Positions 62,131 through 64,000 of a stretch of 64,000 nucleotides of DNA are shown piece after piece (within the stretch, counting starts at the first letter, position 1; each line of letters opens with the position of its first letter). Position numbers and translations under genes: made by a program. The notes under the pieces are model-generated. The model saw only the letters and a program-made list of their open reading frames with translations, made no database searches and was not told where the DNA came from. Source of the stretch: Bacillus sp. CGMCC 1.16541. GTDB lineage: Bacteria > Bacillota > Bacilli > Bacillales > Bacillaceae_H. The stretch lies in assembly GCF_003184905.1 (NCBI RefSeq), contig NZ_QFRU01000004.1, positions 281,085 to 345,084 on the forward strand, written 5' to 3'.

Positions 62131-63093
62131 TCACACTTCTCTTTCAAAGCGGTCAAGCAATGCACGCACTTCATCTGTTGATTTCGTGCTCATCAGCTGA
62201 TTTCGCAATTCACCCGCTCCACGGAATCCTTTTACGTAAATTTTGAAAAAGCGATGAAGCTTTGTGATCGGCCGTGGCACAATTTCCGAATATTGATCTT
62301 GAAGATCGAGCTGAAGTCTTAACAAATCCAAGTATTCTTGGCTGCTATGCTCTTTTGGCTCTTTTTCAAATGCAAATGGATTTTTAAAAATGCCTCGGCC
62401 AATCATGACGCCATCAATGCCATACTGCTCAGCAAGTTCAAGGCCCTTTTGACGGTCAGGGATGTCACCATTAATCGTTAATAGTGTATCAGGTGCAATA
62501 GAATCACGTAAATCCTTGATAGCTGGAATGAGCTCCCAATGCGCAGGAACGTCGCTCATTTCATCTCTTGTACGTAAATGAATCGACAAGTTGGCAATAT
62601 CCTGTTGTAACACGTGTGTTAACCATGCTTTCCACTCATCAATTTTATGAAAGCCGATTCGGGTTTTTACACTGACAGGGAGGCCGCCTGCTTTTGCTGC
62701 TTGAATGAGCTCGGCCGCAACGTCGGGACGAAGGATAAGGCCGCTACCTTTCCCTCTGGTTGCTACATTCGGCACAGGACAGCCCATGTTGATGTCAATT
62801 CCTTTAAACCCTAACTCGGCCATGCCGATACTCATTTGGCGGAAGTATTCAGGATTATCTCCCCAAATATGCGCCACCATTGGCTGCTCGTCCTCTGTGA
62901 AAAGTAGACGGCCGCGCACACTGTTGATACCATCTGGATGGCAATAACTATCGGAGTTTGTAAACTCTGTGAAGAAAACATCAGGGCGCCCTGCTTTGCT
63001 AACAACGTGACGAAACACCACATCCGTCACATCTTCCATTGGTGCTAATACAAAAAATGGTCGCGGTAAATCACGCCAGAAATTATCTATCAT
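62131..63093 (-). CDS. tRNA-dihydrouridine synthase
   Basis: A 320-residue FMN enzyme that reduces uridine to dihydrouridine in tRNA. Signatures are [18 protein letters not shown] (FMN site), [22 protein letters not shown] (catalytic Cys in MGCP), [11 protein letters not shown], and NGDIPDRQ, with [12 protein letters not shown] as the phosphate-binding loop. A C-terminal helical RNA-binding domain follows. The proteins nearest in Bacillus are DusB-like YfjN types. ATG 63093 begins [10 protein letters not shown] and is chosen over 63135 from AGAGGAA upstream. Confidence 0.93.
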   Translation of the reverse strand: MIDNFWRDLPRPFFVLAPMEDVTDVVFRHVVSKAGRPDVFFTEFTNSDSYCHPDGINSVRGRLLFTEDEQPMVAHIWGDNPEYFRQMSIGMAELGFKGIDINMGCPVPNVATRGKGSGLILRPDVAAELIQAAKAGGLPVSVKTRIGFHKIDEWKAWLTHVLQQDIANLSIHLRTRDEMSDVPAHWELIPAIKDLRDSIAPDTLLTINGDIPDRQKGLELAEQYGIDGVMIGRGIFKNPFAFEKEPKEHSSQEYLDLLRLQLDLQDQYSEIVPRPITKLHRFFKIYVKGFRGAGELRNQLMSTKSTDEVRALLDRFEREV

Positions 63094-63489
63094 GTCTAGC
63101 TCAATTCCTCTCATATTAAATACAACTTCAAACACTTGGTCAGAAAACAGAAAGCCAAATGTTCTACTTCTTTTATCTTATATCATGCTTACTCCATGAT
63201 TTTCAAACATAAAAACATGTTAATATTTATCAAATGAACAACTAGTGTCCGATACCACTCAGTTTATCCACCTACTCTTATTTTCTCTCATTATCCGTCC
63301 ATCTATCAAGAGAATATTCCTAAGCTAAACAAATTAAACGATTAATTCGTGACAAATGTATTCACTTTGTATAACTCAAGGCTATGCAGTTAATTAGTAT
63401 TGTTCAGAAGAATGGTAAAACATTTTAGTTTATCCTCCAATTTTATACTATTATTTATGTAATATAAGGTATGAAGGAAGAAGTGTTTT
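63094..63489. other. Intergenic region upstream of dus and the VOC pseudogene
   Basis: An AT-rich 396-base gap. No coding frame, RNA gene or strong hairpin was found on either strand. Confidence 0.5.
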
Positions 63490-63868
63490 GTGGATTCTAC
63501 AATGGTTAAGCATGTTGGACAAATTGGGGTACCTGTTACAAAGTCACATAGAGCAGTGGATTTCTATAAAGAGAATCTTGGTTTCTCTCTTTTATTTTAT
63601 ACTGACAATATGGCTTTCTTCGAATGGGGTGGATTAAGAATCCATGTTAACAATTCGTCAAAAAGAAAAGTTCGCCCATGCCAGCTTCGCTCTTTATTTT
63701 TAAGTCAAGAATATTAAAGATACTTGCGAACAATTCGTAGGTAAAGGCGTTATCTTTATTGATGAACCGCATGTGGTAGCGAAAATGGGACAAACCGAAA
63801 CGTGGATAGTATTTTTTAAAGGTACAGAAGATCCTATTCATGCATTGATGAGTGAAGTACAAGTTTAA
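63490..63868 (+). pseudogene. VOC (glyoxalase/bleomycin-resistance fold) gene, broken
   Basis: From GTG 63490 or ATG 63502 the frame gives MVKHVGQIGVPVTKSHRAVD and FYKENLGFSLLFYTDNMAFFEWGGLRI, a clear VOC N-terminal half. An extra C at 63642-63643 shifts the frame; in the new frame MLTIRQKEKFAHASFALYF is followed by TAA at 63701-63703, where Lys is expected. It then reads VKNIKDTCEQFVGKGVIFID through HALMSEVQV to a normal stop at 63868. The gene thus carries one insertion and one nonsense change but is otherwise full length. Confidence 0.85.
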
Positions 63869-64000
63869 AAACAAAAGGACACCTTCATTTACGAATAATC
63901 TTCTTCTATGTAAATTAGCTTTTTAAATACTTTTTATCTACAGATGTAATCAACGGTTGTAAAATACTCAATAACAACGGTTTTAAATTCCTCAAAAATA
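63869..64000. other. Right edge, nothing recognised
   Basis: AT-rich sequence running to the window edge. A gene could begin or end outside, but none can be supported here. Confidence 0.4.

Noticed and set aside
1..64000. CRISPR arrays, tRNA or rRNA genes, prophage, toxin-antitoxin or restriction systems.
   Set aside because: No regularly spaced direct repeats, cloverleaf-like genes, phage structural genes or defence-type gene neighbours were seen.

Overview
The window looks like chromosomal DNA of a low-GC, endospore-forming Bacillaceae, most like the Priestia (Bacillus megaterium/flexus) group. Spore genes (rsfA, cwlJ, gerQ) and a Bacillus-type core order (ywhC, ywhB, ywgA, ywfO, rsfA, lipL, pta, hemQ, cwlJ, gerQ, ywdK, ywdI, ung) support this. 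The genus is inferred from remembered protein similarity and gene order; no database search was run. I see no rRNA, tRNA, CRISPR array, prophage or complete insertion sequence.

Layout. 1-9.5 kb is the conserved core block: nucleotide hydrolase YwfO, sporulation regulator RsfA, lipoyl relay enzyme LipL, phosphotransacetylase, coproheme decarboxylase HemQ, spore germination proteins CwlJ and GerQ, and uracil-DNA glycosylase. 9.6-15.4 kb holds a bacterial staygreen homologue, the oxidative pentose phosphate genes zwf and gndA, a HypR/YfkO-like redox pair and a sigma-B-type stress gene. 15.4-21 kb is an alanine module (transporter agcS, activator adeR, dehydrogenase ald, racemase alr), followed by pdxK. 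21.9-28 kb has HAD phosphatases, a CuA-type lipoprotein joined to pgmB, a maltose/glucose-type PTS permease with an EEP-family hydrolase, and a protein with two P-loop domains. 28-33.5 kb is a membrane-anchored protein of unknown function and a liaIH-FSR envelope-stress locus. 33.7-44.6 kb has a cell-surface pullulanase, an NCS1 permease, a fatty acid desaturase, a DEAD-box helicase, an rRNA methyltransferase and a peptide transporter. 44.6-46.7 kb is a decaying patch with two pseudogenes around yeeN. 46.9-52.2 kb is the gluconate operon gntRKPZ with a complete GntR operator. 52.4-59.2 kb holds a lipoprotein, mqo, a CrtI-like oxidoreductase and PerR-type ahpCF. 59.4-64 kb has a MATE/BASS transporter pair, an ISL3 remnant, a dihydrouridine synthase and a broken VOC (glyoxalase-fold) gene.

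How the genes connect. Pullulanase (extracellular alpha-glucan debranching), the PTS permease and beta-phosphoglucomutase fit one maltodextrin pathway. The pulA and PTS promoters share a near-identical LacI-type operator. GntK, GntZ, Zwf and GndA all feed or form the oxidative pentose phosphate route. AgcS, AdeR, Ald and Alr handle alanine import, oxidation to pyruvate and racemisation to D-alanine for cell wall.

No unmistakably new multi-gene system was found. The most unusual items are the staygreen homologue in a non-photosynthetic spore-former, the CuA-site lipoprotein overlapping a sugar mutase operon, several large intergenic hairpins and palindromes, and a cluster of recently broken genes.
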